Below, in pieces: positions 12,701 to 20,851 of a stretch of 64,000 nt of DNA. Source of the DNA: Colias croceus (taxonomy: Eukaryota; Arthropoda; Insecta; Lepidoptera; Pieridae); assembly GCF_905220415.1 (NCBI RefSeq), contig NC_059543.1, positions 11,732,001 through 11,796,000 on the forward strand. The letters run 5' to 3'. The first letter of the stretch is position 1, and each line of letters opens with the position of its first letter. The notes under the pieces were generated by a model, which worked only from the letters and a program-made list of their open reading frames with translations, did no database searches and was not told where the DNA came from. The position numbers and the translations under genes are program-made.

Positions 12701-14216
12701 GTTTGACCCTTTTGGGTGGCTATCTCCTGTAGTAATAGTGGCAAAGGTCATGATGCAAAAGCTTTGGCTTTGCAACAAGGGATGGGATGATGAGTTACCC
12801 TGCGACATAATAGAAGAATGGAAATGCTATAGAGATGACTTACTTGAACTACAATCGCTTGAAGTTCCACGATGGTTTCACACAGCTCCCAGAAGTAAAG
12901 TGGTGGAGATACATGGTTTCGCAGACGCTTCAACGAAATCATACGCAGCTGTCGTTTACCTTAGAGTCGTCGATGAAAGAGATGATGTCTATGTTACCAT
13001 GATAGCATCTCGCACAAGAGTTGCTCCGTTGAAACAGCTTACCGTACCTAGACTGGAGTTATGTGCAGCAGCGCTTTTGGCAGAAGTCATTGAAGAAACA
13101 TCAAATCTACTTAAACTGGCGAACACGCAGATATACGCTTATACAGATTCAATGGTAGTTTTGTCGTGGCTGCAGTCTCACCCAAGTAAGTGGAAGACTT
13201 TTGTCGCTAATCGTGTGGCAGATGTTTTGAGAGTTGTAGACTGCTGCAGATGGAATCATATACGATCCGCTGAGAACCCAGCAGATATCGCGTCAAGAGG
13301 AATTAAAGCTTGCGAATTGAAAAGTGCGAACCTTTGGTGGAATGGACCAGAATGGCTGAAAGATAAAAGTAACGCTAACACAACAAAAACAGATATTCCA
13401 GAAACAGATTTAGAATTGAAGAGTTTACACAACACAAAGGAAGACGATTTTGAAATACCAATTTGGGAAAGATTTTCGAGTTTATCTCGGATGAAAAGAG
13501 TTTTGTCATATTGCAGAAGATTTTTGAGACCTAAGGAAGAATGTCAGAAAGAAAGATACATACAAGAAGAAGAAATGGAAGAAGTATTAAAGATGTGTAT
13601 TAAATATTATCAAGGACTTATTTATAAAAAAGATTTGGATGACATAAAGAAGGAAGGAAGAGTTAAACCCAGAAGTACACTAGTTAAACTTTCGCCATTT
13701 TTAGATAAAAATGGGATCATGAAGGTTGGCGGAAGATTACAAAAAGCAAATATAGAGGAATCTACCAAAATACACTTGATAAGAGTTAAAGACACAAAAC
13801 TAACATATGAAGAAATGTCTACACTATTGGCTCAAGTAGAAGCGTGTCTTAATTCTCGTCCACTTTGTCAACTAGACAAGACTATCGACACACTAACACC
13901 ACTCACACCTGGACATTTTCTTATTGGCGACCAATTGATTGGTGTTCCCGATATTCATTATAAGCAGGCTGATGCTGGCCTACTCACAAGATGGCGATGT
14001 ATACAAAAGATGACTCAGGATTTTTGGCACCACTGGAGATCTGAGTATTTAAACACATTACAACAACGAAGTAAATGGTACACCAACATTCAGTCACCAA
14101 ATATTGGAGATGTCGTTGTAATTAAGGAAGAGGACTTACCACCTACTAAATGGTTATTAGGTTGCGTGAAAGAAGTCCATCCCGGCTCAGATGGTTTAGT
14201 ACGAACCAAACAGTAA
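9762..14216 (+). CDS. BEL/Pao Gag-Pol polyprotein lacking integrase core
   Basis: 1484 residues. Gag: DUF1759-like region about 125-275, then Cys/His knuckles at about 344-356, 377-390 and 396-408. Protease: active-site motif VDQGSEASF near 470-478 (DQG in place of the common DSG/DTG). Reverse transcriptase: about 735-935 with FDAS (757-760) and YVDD (876-879). RNase H: FADAS with D1055, PRLEL with E1099, YTDSM with D1129, NPADIASRG with D1175. The integrase region starts (KVGGRL, 1321-1326) and then jumps at about residues 1335-1345 (near 13765-13795) to its C-terminal part (LTYEEMSTLL, CLNSRPL, LTPGHFLIG), so the zinc-binding and DDE core are absent. The frame stops early at 14214; the next frame continues with what looks like the usual C-terminal tail, so a one-base loss near 14208-14213 removed about 25 residues. 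Confidence 0.92.
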   Translation: MATTITSEQESYINMLEDLASKLQKTQINFKKSPKVRLTEGYIKARLECMEDYWKLFNEAHLQLSKRTTRDQRGVIPYFLNEEYYKYEDVYINFKADMLDLLGANKNVMQQGEMGVSMVEPCISGVKLPHIELPTFSGRYDEFLSYQDLFTTLVHNNSSLSKVQKLHYLKLSVTGEAASLLKHINVTENNYEQAWDTLKKRYGNKRIIINSVFKRFFGIRKVNTQTSIQIKFILDTTNECLNSLQNMQISTDTWGPILIYIILQKLDQETHKSWEEYIYQQESEELPSWKDLNKFLELKYRTLEMITSNSQQTTNKDRSSTQRSFHAAKNIKNSHLISNNQPMCIFCQQNHYIYHCNEFSKQTTEDRHQFALKNKLCFNCLVPNHTVPHCKQQTSCRICRRRHHSLLHLDKKQGIDYTNTTTPTSASTSEAQVTAHYSSEAQSSKRVLLATALVYIKGKSGELHRFRALVDQGSEASFITSRVVDLLNLKKKRVHGTVSGIGEEKQDLKYKVQLSLHTKSSPIEMEAYVMKTISSILPAKKISLQTAMEIIDLADPTYGTPGSIDLLLGVEVFTRIIEDGIIRLHNGLVAQKTSLGWILSGQTTHADRNNTKTLRSMFIREDNDLLKSFWEIDTFLYNKKKIFTKEEEECEDIYTKTTQRDHEGRYIVQLPLKQSLEETIEQIGNTKDTAIKRVKQLERKFAKDKSLKEEYAKVIKEYISMGHMKKLEDDDDKNTIYLPHHAVIRQDKETTKVRVVFDASAKGSNGLSLNDLMRVGPVLQRDLRSLITLWRINKICFIGDITKMYRMVKMSEDHSKLQCIVWRDNPDEVLRSYKLLTVTFGTAAAPFLAVRTLKQLANDEMLEYPEAANAIQTSFYVDDLMGGHEDIKKAKKLCEEIKIVLKRGGFNMQKWSSNAEEVIQYIKEDDNTIRENLEIKLDKIIKILGLTWDRRSDTFKITIDLPELILPVTKRSILSDVARLFDPFGWLSPVVIVAKVMMQKLWLCNKGWDDELPCDIIEEWKCYRDDLLELQSLEVPRWFHTAPRSKVVEIHGFADASTKSYAAVVYLRVVDERDDVYVTMIASRTRVAPLKQLTVPRLELCAAALLAEVIEETSNLLKLANTQIYAYTDSMVVLSWLQSHPSKWKTFVANRVADVLRVVDCCRWNHIRSAENPADIASRGIKACELKSANLWWNGPEWLKDKSNANTTKTDIPETDLELKSLHNTKEDDFEIPIWERFSSLSRMKRVLSYCRRFLRPKEECQKERYIQEEEMEEVLKMCIKYYQGLIYKKDLDDIKKEGRVKPRSTLVKLSPFLDKNGIMKVGGRLQKANIEESTKIHLIRVKDTKLTYEEMSTLLAQVEACLNSRPLCQLDKTIDTLTPLTPGHFLIGDQLIGVPDIHYKQADAGLLTRWRCIQKMTQDFWHHWRSEYLNTLQQRSKWYTNIQSPNIGDVVVIKEEDLPPTKWLLGCVKEVHPGSDGLVRTKQ

Positions 14217-14784
14217 GATGTAAGGGCAGTAAAGAATTAAAAAGACCTTTATCAAAGTTAGTTTTACTTCCAAATAAAATTGATTAAAGAGAAATGAGTT
14301 ATGTATTATACATTTACAAGCTAAATTAATGTGTATTGATTGTTATTGAAACTAATTTACTTTATATAAAAATTAGAAGAAGATAAGAAATTGTAAACAC
14401 ATTAATTTTGAAGTTATTTGTTTGTATTACTTTGCAAAAGATTTGAAAGTTACGTTGAGAATTGTTTAAATTTTACTTGTTTGAAGATCTAATGTATGAA
14501 GTAAGAATGTTTATTTACCTAAGGTTAATGTGTAAGATTTTGCATAATATTATTTTTGTTACTTTCTTCAATGTGATAGATTGTAAAAACTTTATGTATT
14601 CCTACCAAAACATAACATAATATTATATAGCTATGTACAATCAAGTTGTTAATGATTTATAGTTTTACAGTTATACAGTCCACTGTACTCAATCATTGTT
14701 AAGTTATTTATTTTTTACTTTAATGCTATCGTTTATTTTTGTTGATGAATTTAAGTTGAAAACAATATGTTTTGGTGGGCGGTA

Positions 14785-14904
14785 TGTCGGATTGAATTGT
14801 CATAATCAGTCGTAATTAAAGCATCATACAAGCAAGACGTATTTTTCTTTACAAAATCACCATTCCGTTTATCGCAATCTAAATTCAACCTTAGTGACCG
14901 AACA
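14785..14904 (+). repeat. Right LTR of the BEL/Pao element
   Basis: 120 bp, identical by eye to the left LTR, followed by target duplication ACAGC (14905-14909). A purine-rich GGTGGGCGGTA just before it (14774-14784) is the likely polypurine tract. Confidence 0.92.
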
Positions 14905-14909
14905 ACAGC

Positions 14910-15240
14910 CATAAACTTTAGGCTGCAGTTAGACGACGCGCGGTGGCCGCGTACTAACTGTACAGTTATAGCAAATTTATGTTTTATTAACTAGGACGTA
15001 AGGTTGAAATTAATTTTGAGTAACTAACTGCGCGGTGGTTGCGCGGCGGCTGCGCAGTTAGTTACTCAAAATTAATTTCAACTTTACGTTCAACTGGAAA
15101 TGGTCCGGGTTCGCAGTGGCGCGGCGTGGCTGAGCACGCGGCCGCCGCGCGGTCACCGTACTTTCGCCGCGCGGTAACCATGTCCATGTCATATAAACGC
15201 GCCCTTACGGGCTTTTTACGGGTTTGACAATTTTCGCCAC
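14910..15240. other. GC-rich repeat-like region
   Basis: Rich in CGCGCGG and GCGGCC motifs, with a strong hairpin listed separately. It has a 62-codon + strand frame without recognisable features. The mix of inverted repeats and high GC suggests an old MITE or nested elements rather than a gene. Confidence 0.4.
14995..15089. repeat. Long hairpin with about 38-bp arms
   Basis: The left arm starts ACGTAAGGTTGAAATTAATT and runs to AACTGCGC (14996 to about 15034). The right arm (about 15050-15088) is its reverse complement with one mismatch. The loop is a short GC-rich stretch. Probably a fold-back MITE core. Confidence 0.75.
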
Positions 15241-15274
15241 GACAGACAGCGTCTGACGGGTCAGCTACCAGCTA

Positions 15275-15430
15275 GTAATAATATAAATAAATAAATAAAA
15301 TAAATAAATAAAATCTTTATTTGAATTCATACATAAGTTTGTCATATTGGATTGGGGTTCAGGCCCCCTTACTAGGTATAACCTGTATTAAGGGGACCTG
15401 TTCCTTCCCTAGTATTGATCCCTTGCATGA
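15275..15430 (-). repeat. Non-LTR retrotransposon 3' tail with (TAAA)n
   Basis: An AAATAAATAAAT run (15279-15312) joins ATCTTTATTTGAATTCATAC and a body with GGGGACCTGTTCCTTCCCTAGTA. This arrangement resembles the reverse complement of a LINE 3' UTR ending in a simple repeat. Boundaries are approximate. Confidence 0.5.
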
Positions 15431-15544
15431 ATTAATATAAAACAAAAGTTAGTTTTGTTGTCAATTATCGCGCACCGTATTTTCAAATTTAAGTGATTAG
15501 TCAATTACGAGTGATTTAAAAAAACGTACGTGCCGAGCACACGT

Positions 15545-15662
15545 GTAAGAAGTGAAACTTCTTTGGCAAAATTCAAAGATACGCTTAACATACGTCGCTT
15601 TATTCCATGACGTGACGCTACCTTGAAATTTTACTCTCAACGCGCCTAAAGAAGTTTCACTT
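15545..15662. repeat. Small inverted-repeat element (MITE candidate)
   Basis: Begins AGAAGTGAAACTTCTTTGGC and ends GCCTAAAGAAGTTTCACTTC, about 118 bp. Related ends (AGAAGTGAAAACTT ... AAGAAGTTTTCACTTC) occur at 51038-51222, so this is a dispersed family. Confidence 0.6.
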
Positions 15663-15865
15663 CAAAAATTTGTAAGATTTTTTCATTATTCAAATATCTT
15701 ATTATTACAAAAAATGAAAAAATAAAAACTGTATACTACCCTGCATATCTTCATCTATGGTTTCAAAGGTTTAGCTCAAAAATCTTATAGGTACACACCT
15801 TACATACTTTAAGCTACACACCGTAAGAATAGGGAACATATTTTTGCTGATAATGGAGGAAAATT

Positions 15866-15945
15866 CTTGCGGTGCACCGCGTCCGATGAACATTGGAGTT
15901 CTGCAGGGATCTATTTAGGTCCCTTTTTGTTCTTGGTATAATATA
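15866..15945 (+). pseudogene. Fragment of a non-LTR reverse transcriptase
   Basis: The reading GVLQGSI, followed after a one-base loss by GPFLFLV, matches the conserved GVPQGSILGPLLF motif of Jockey-like reverse transcriptases. Stops follow within 60 bases. Only a remnant about 80 bp long is recognisable. Confidence 0.65.
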
Positions 15946-16165
15946 TTAATCTACCTTATTATTTGCAAGATACAACATTTATATTGAATGCAACATTCAT
16001 ATTGCAAAAAAGAGGCACACCTCGTCTATTATATCATTCACGGGCTCGGAAATCTCTGAAATGCGGATACATCAATCGGAAATTTAAATAGTTTATACTT
16101 TATAGTGTAAAAATGGGACACCCAGGAGTGAAGCGACGGGCGTGCTAAGGTTGGTTGCTTATTAA

Positions 16166-16376
16166 GGCTAGTTGCAGAGCTTGACCGACCATCAGTGCGT
16201 ACGTCTGTCGCGCTTGTCATATGTATGGAAATTCATAAAACCGTTCATAGCTAGATCGACCATACGCACGCGTATTGTCATGCGTATTAGTGTCATATAA
16301 TTCATACACATTGTTGATGCGTATCATCAGGACCGATGGTACGCACTGACGGTCGGTGAAGCTCTGCAACCAGCCT
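16166..16376. mobile_element. MITE with TAA target duplication
   Basis: 211 bp with inverted ends of about 38 bp: GGCTAGTTGCAGAGCTTGAC on the left and its imperfect reverse complement ending GCTCTGCAACCAGCC on the right. It is flanked on both sides by TAA. A 3-bp TAA/TTA duplication is typical of the PIF/Harbinger superfamily. No coding capacity. Confidence 0.75.
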
Positions 16377-16689
16377 AAGCACTCGAGACGAGCGAGCTGT
16401 AGCGACCAGCGAGTGCCAATTAAATGACATTAGGGCGTTTTCCACTATCACATAGAAAATCTATGTATTTCGGTCTCATTAAAAATAAACTTTATGAATA
16501 TTTTATGTTTACTTTTATTCTCATTTTAACCGGTGGTAAGTGGTAAACTATGTTATGACGATTCAGAAATAGTCCTGAAAGAAGTGTTGTTGAATAAATA
16601 AATTATTGAGTTTTTGATTCAGAGCACAAAATATACGACTTGTAGTATAGTAAAGATTGTATATTATAATACTTATAATATAGATATTC

Positions 16690-16735
16690 CAATCCCATTA
16701 ATGTAAAGATGATCGTTATCGCTCTTGTAATGTTA
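16690..16735 (+). promoter_or_regulatory. Conserved upstream block of GrB
   Basis: TCCAATCCCATTAATGTAAA is followed by GATGATCGTTATCGCTCTTG, about 140 bp before the GrB ATG. It matches the blocks before GrA, GrC and GrD. Confidence 0.45.
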
Positions 16736-16852
16736 TTAATATGACTTTGATATGAACAACGTCATACACGTAGTTAAATCGATGATAATGACGGGCTCAC
16801 TCTAACGTTACTGTAGAAAAGCAATATTGAATTTGTACAATAAGTTTTGATC

Positions 16853-19659
16853 ATGAATCGTTGCTTTGCGATAGCTATAAAGAGTTTGTGTGCAATTGAA
16901 TGTGCTCTTGGTTATTATTCGAATTTATTTGAGATGCTGTACTTGAACTGTATAATAAGAGTGTACTGTATATCAATTATACCTTTCTTCATCTACGGAG
17001 CAAAGCTATTTTCCCTTAAAATAGGCATGTTTTATTTTTACACAATGGCACCATATCTTTTTGATTATTTGTTATGTTCATTGGCGTCAGTGTTTACTGG
17101 AAACCTAGATTTACATAGGTTTATAAAATTGTCTTTAACATTGGAAACTAGGATCGGAGTAGCCAAAATGCGCGTAACAAATTTCATAATTTTTTATGGT
17201 GCTATCATTTTAATCACGGGAAAACTTTACTACTTATGGGCATTCATAGTGCAGATTACAGAGCAACACCTTGTGCTTGCGGAACATTTAAAAATAGTTA
17301 GTGTATTTTGGTGCTTCTATAAGATGGGTCAGTTATTCAATAGCCTGAACAGATCCATACCATTCCAATTCACTTATAATTTAATGAAAAGTCTCCGTTT
17401 GTCATTCGAAACCAAAATCATTGGTGCGAACAATGCAACTGAAAAGATTGCGATGATCAACGAACTTGCCCATATTTACAAGGAATTATTGGAAAATTTG
17501 AATACAACTGGAGTGATTTTCAGGATATTGGTAAAATATTTTTTTTTATTTTATCGAAATAGGAATTGCTTGCCTCAATTGAGCATTATTTATCATTTGA
17601 CTATGTTATATTTTGTTACAGAATTTTCGTGACTACGGTTTTGCAATGTACTACGCTTTATTGATAACAATTGGAATTAAATTCAACGAAAACAGAGAAG
17701 TAAATATTATACGACAAATTAAAGCATAAAGTAGGTAGTTTTAAAGATGCATCTGGCAGAATTAAAGTAGCATTCATAAGTTGTGTACTGTCCTAACAGT
17801 ACGTACTTAGGTAGAATTGCACTGGCTCCTCACTCCTACATTCAATAATGCGGTCGCTCGTCCGTTCCAGTCTGACATCAGCCGACGACTGACTACTACA
17901 TCAGTCAGAATCGACATTCGAAATCGAAAATTTAACAATAATTCCAAAAGTTTTCAAACTTGGGTCAAGTGAATGGTTCATTGGGACGACAATAAATCTC
18001 ATTTTGCAACCTTGTCCGCAGTCCGGAACATTGTTAAAATTGCAATTAAATTATTTTTTTGCTGTATGGTCGTAAAAAAAATTCCAAAAGTTCTGCAAAC
18101 TTGACACAGATATCGGAAATATATACCGAACGGTTGTATAAATTTGCAACTTTTTTCGTTGACCGGAACATGTTTATTTAAAATTATTTTTAATTCGTGG
18201 TCATTTTTTCGAATAAGGTGGTTTCGGAATAATTACAAAAGTTTTGGAACTTGGTTGCAAACTTTTAAAAATTTGCAACCTCATTCAGTTTAATAAAAAA
18301 AAAAACATTAATATTCAATATTAAAAGATGTTCCGTACACCGAGATTGGTTGCAAATTTAATATGTGATATGAAATATTATATAGAAAACTTCCCCAAGT
18401 TTGCAGAACTTTTGGAATTTTTTTCACGACCATACAGCAAAAAATAATTTAATTGTAGTTCCGGACTGCGGACAAGGTTGCAAAATGAGATTTATTGTCG
18501 TCCCAATGTACCATTCACTTGACCCAAGTTTGAAAACTTTTGGAATTATTGTGAACTAGTGGTCCGCCCCGGCTTCGCCCGTGGTACATATTTCGTAATA
18601 AAAGGTAGCCTATGTCCTTTCTCGGGTATCAAAATATCGCCATACCAAATTAAATGCAAATTGGTTCAGTAGTTTAGGCGTGATTGAGTAACAGACAGAC
18701 AGACAGAGTTACTTTCGCATTTATAATATTAGTATGGATTAAGACTAATGACAGCTATGAGCTAACTCCACCACTGGTGTACGTGAGACAATGTATATAA
18801 TATCTCTATTTTTTATAGATACACTACAAGTCGTAATATATATTATTTTTCCACACCTTATATATAAAAATGAATCGCAAAATGTGTTGGTAAGCGCATA
18901 ACTCGAGAACGGCTGAACCGATTTCGATAATTCTTTTTTTATTATATTTCTTGAAGTACGAGGATGGATCTTATGTAGAGAAAACGTAAACATGAACCAC
19001 GGGCGAAGCCGGGCCGGACCGCTAGTCTATAATATAAAAATGAATCCCAAAATGTGTTGGTAAGCGCATATCTTGAGAACGGCTGAACCGATTTCGTTAA
19101 TTCTTTTTTTATTATATTCCTTGAAGTACGAGGATGGTTCTTATGTAGAGAAAACGTAAATATGTACCACGGGCGAAGCCGGGGCGGACTGCTAGTTTAT
19201 TATATATGTATAACTTTTTAGATACATTTGAACACGGTGATCGAAGCGATGTGCTTAATAATTATATTTTTACTGCCTTGCATTTTGTTGGAGTTAACTC
19301 AAAATGAAGTTGAGAAAATGAAAAATGTACTTATCGAAACATATCGAAAGTCTGAAGGTATGTAGCATAAGTAGTCATTTTAATGTATTTTTCTCGGTCG
19401 AATCACATATCCTCTTTGGATGATACATGAAAACTTGTGGAATTTAAAAAATCATGAAAGGAAATTGCCTTTCCCCTAATTTCCAGAGGAGTGTGTGCGC
19501 GACAAGATAACGGACGTGGTGAGGTTCCTGGAGCTGCGGCCGTTCGAGTTCCGCGTGTGGCGGCTGTACTCCATCGACGTGCGCCTGTCGCTCGTGTTCC
19601 TCAACCTCATGAGCACGTACGTGCTCGTCGCCTTACAGTTCACTCATCTTTTTGGCTAA
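16853..19659 (+). CDS. Gustatory receptor GrB (7tm_7 family), four exons
   Basis: Second intact receptor. Exons: 16853-17530, 17622-17699, 19222-19357, 19487-19659; phases 0, 0, 1; GT-AG borders. 354 residues. The start ATG (MNRCFAIAIK) matches the paralogues; an in-frame TTG slightly upstream is not used. Exon 1 resembles GrA and GrD along its length (CALGYYSNLFE, LFDYLLCSLAS, ETRIG, YKMGQLFNSLNRSIPFQ, LRLSFETK) but has many substitutions. Exon 4 differs from that of GrD by one base in 173 and from GrA by three. Intron 2 (1.5 kb) holds a fold-back MITE and three short repeats. A poly(A) signal lies at 19825-19830. Ligand unknown. Confidence 0.9.
17935..18552. mobile_element. Fold-back MITE in GrB intron 2
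   Basis: 618 bp. The left arm (from ACAATAATTCCAAAAGTTTT, 17935 to about 18110) and right arm (about 18390 to 18552) are inverted copies some 165 bp long with few mismatches. The middle contains further internal copies of TTCCAAAAGTT. No coding capacity and no transposase trace. Superfamily not determined. Confidence 0.75.
18553..18740 (-). repeat. GGGCGAAGCC-type repeat with CAGACAGACAGAG tail
   Basis: Starts CTAGTGGTCCGCCCCGGCTT and ends TAATATTAGTATGGATTA. The same family is found inverted at 55033-55252 and, more diverged, at 22885-23117. Likely the 3' end of an RTE-like non-LTR element or a SINE derived from one. Confidence 0.7.
18856..19200 (+). repeat. Tandem dimer of a 170-bp short repeat
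   Basis: Two head-to-tail copies (about 18856-19024 and 19025-19200) of a unit running from TATAAAAATGAATC through GAGAACGGCTGAACCGATTT to GGCGAAGCCGG...CGCTAGT. They are about 90 % alike by eye. The same dimer, inverted, is at 31437-31785. Confidence 0.75.
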
Positions 19660-20130
19660 ACTCGCGTCCCAGTTTGAAATTACTACACAACATTGGTCCA
19701 TTTGCTCTAGAGTTTGTCATTTATTCAAATTATTGTTTATATCCGTCTTGTAATAGCTTCAGCTGTAAGTAGATGTTATTTGTCCCGCTACACACGCTTA
19801 TGTTATTATTATAATAGAAAAATTAATAAACACGCTTAAAACATTATATATATAGCATTTTTTTACTACCGAATATTAAACCATTGTATTCCTTGAAATA
19901 TACAGGTGAAATGAAATGTATGAACGTAAGTTGAATGGTTATAATAATATATTCTTTTTGTGCTAAATTAAGATGTTTATTATATTCCACGGATATAAAC
20001 ATAATATAATAGGTTCTCTGGACTACACATAAATATTAAATGTAGTCCAATTGAACTCCTTAAATGTAAAACAATGAGGAAATTAATGATAATAACCTTG
20101 AGCCATGATGCATGAACTTCCTACAGGCAT
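19660..20130. other. GrB 3' flank
   Basis: AT-rich. The first 100 bp resemble the sequence after the GrD stop (ACTCGCGTCC...TTGGTCCA), so the duplication includes the 3' untranslated region. AATAAA at 19825-19830, followed by CACGCTTAAAA, matches the corresponding GrD site. Nothing else recognised. Confidence 0.6.
19825..19830 (+). promoter_or_regulatory. Poly(A) signal of GrB
   Basis: AATAAA about 165 bp after the stop codon, in a context (TTAATAAACACG) shared with GrD at 22604. Confidence 0.5.
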
Positions 20131-20185
20131 TTCCAATCTCATTAAAACAAAGATGATCGTTATCGCTTTTGTAATATTATTATAA
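20131..20185 (+). promoter_or_regulatory. Conserved upstream block of GrC
   Basis: TTCCAATCTCATTAAAACAA then AGATGATCGTTATCGCTTTTG, about 185 bp before the GrC ATG. Retained although the gene itself is broken. Confidence 0.4.
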
Positions 20186-20338
20186 CTCGTATTATTATGA
20201 CTGTAGTCACATCTATATCAATAAATGGCGCATACGATTAAGTAAAAAGCGATATTATATATTTCAATAAAAATTATTCCCTTAGATATATGTGCATATA
20301 CAAAGTTATATTGAAAGAATGTACTAAAAATTCTGATT

Positions 20339-20625
20339 ATGAATCGTTTTCTTGCAATACTTATAAACGGCTTCTGCATCATTGAATATGCCCTTGGATA
20401 TTATTCAACTTTATTCGAGAAGTGGTACCTGAATTACATAAGCAAGGGTGTATTGCTTATCCGTTTTAATTTTATATATCTATGGTTTTATAGTATATGC
20501 TATTACACTAAACAAATTATATTATGGACAATCTCATTCAAAATTGACCACCCCAATAAAAATACCTTGTAATAGCGTATTCTGTTATCTGTGGGTCAAT
20601 CATCGTCAATGTATTCAATATAACC
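20339..20625 (+). pseudogene. Broken gustatory receptor copy GrC
   Basis: Begins with an ATG and about 36 residues clearly like the N-termini of GrA and GrD (MNRFLAILINGFC, LGYYSTLFEKWYLNY). A one-base insertion near 20440-20446 shifts the frame; the similarity resumes in the next frame (YCLSVLILYIYGF) and then fades after about 20540. No middle or later exons follow before GrD starts at 20852. It is a truncated duplicate caught between GrB and GrD. Confidence 0.85.
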
Positions 20626-20669
20626 CGTTAGTTTTTATTCATTATATTATATGTATAGATAATAGATTT

Positions 20670-20712
20670 TCCAATCCCATTAAGACAAAGATGATCGTAT
20701 CGCATTCGTAAT
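20670..20712 (+). promoter_or_regulatory. Conserved upstream block of GrD
   Basis: TCCAATCCCATTAAGACAAA followed by GATGATCGTATCGCATTCG, about 160 bp before the GrD ATG. It has lost one T relative to the other copies. Confidence 0.45.
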
Positions 20713-20851
20713 ACTACTCATTCGACCGACACACACGTAGTTTAGTCGATGTTATTAACTGGTTCACTCCGTTAAAGAAAAACGGAATATTCAACTAGAA
20801 AACACATCATTCGTATCAAATATTTGAGTATACCTATTAATTGTTCCCAAA

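Larger units (their letters stand above)
9410..14904 (+). mobile_element. BEL/Pao LTR retrotransposon, integrase-deleted
   Basis: A 5495-bp element bounded by two 120-bp LTRs (9410-9529 and 14785-14904) that look identical base for base, starting TGTCGG and ending CGAACA. The 5-bp target duplication ACAGC is present at 9405-9409 and 14905-14909. A tRNA-Tyr type primer site follows the left LTR. The one long frame encodes Gag, protease, reverse transcriptase and RNase H in BEL order, but the integrase core is missing. Identical LTRs mean recent insertion or recent LTR conversion, so mobilisation would have needed integrase from another copy. It sits between GrA and GrB. Confidence 0.93.

Noticed and set aside
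11432..12942. Several minus-strand frames of 64-132 codons
   Set aside because: Shadows of the BEL/Pao polyprotein on the other strand.
19491..19772. Arg/Val-rich open frames over receptor exon 4 (also 22233-22484 and minus strand 8823-9056)
   Set aside because: They are out-of-frame or antisense readings of the GC-rich last exon of GrA, GrB and GrD; the receptor frame has splice sites, phase and the family motif.
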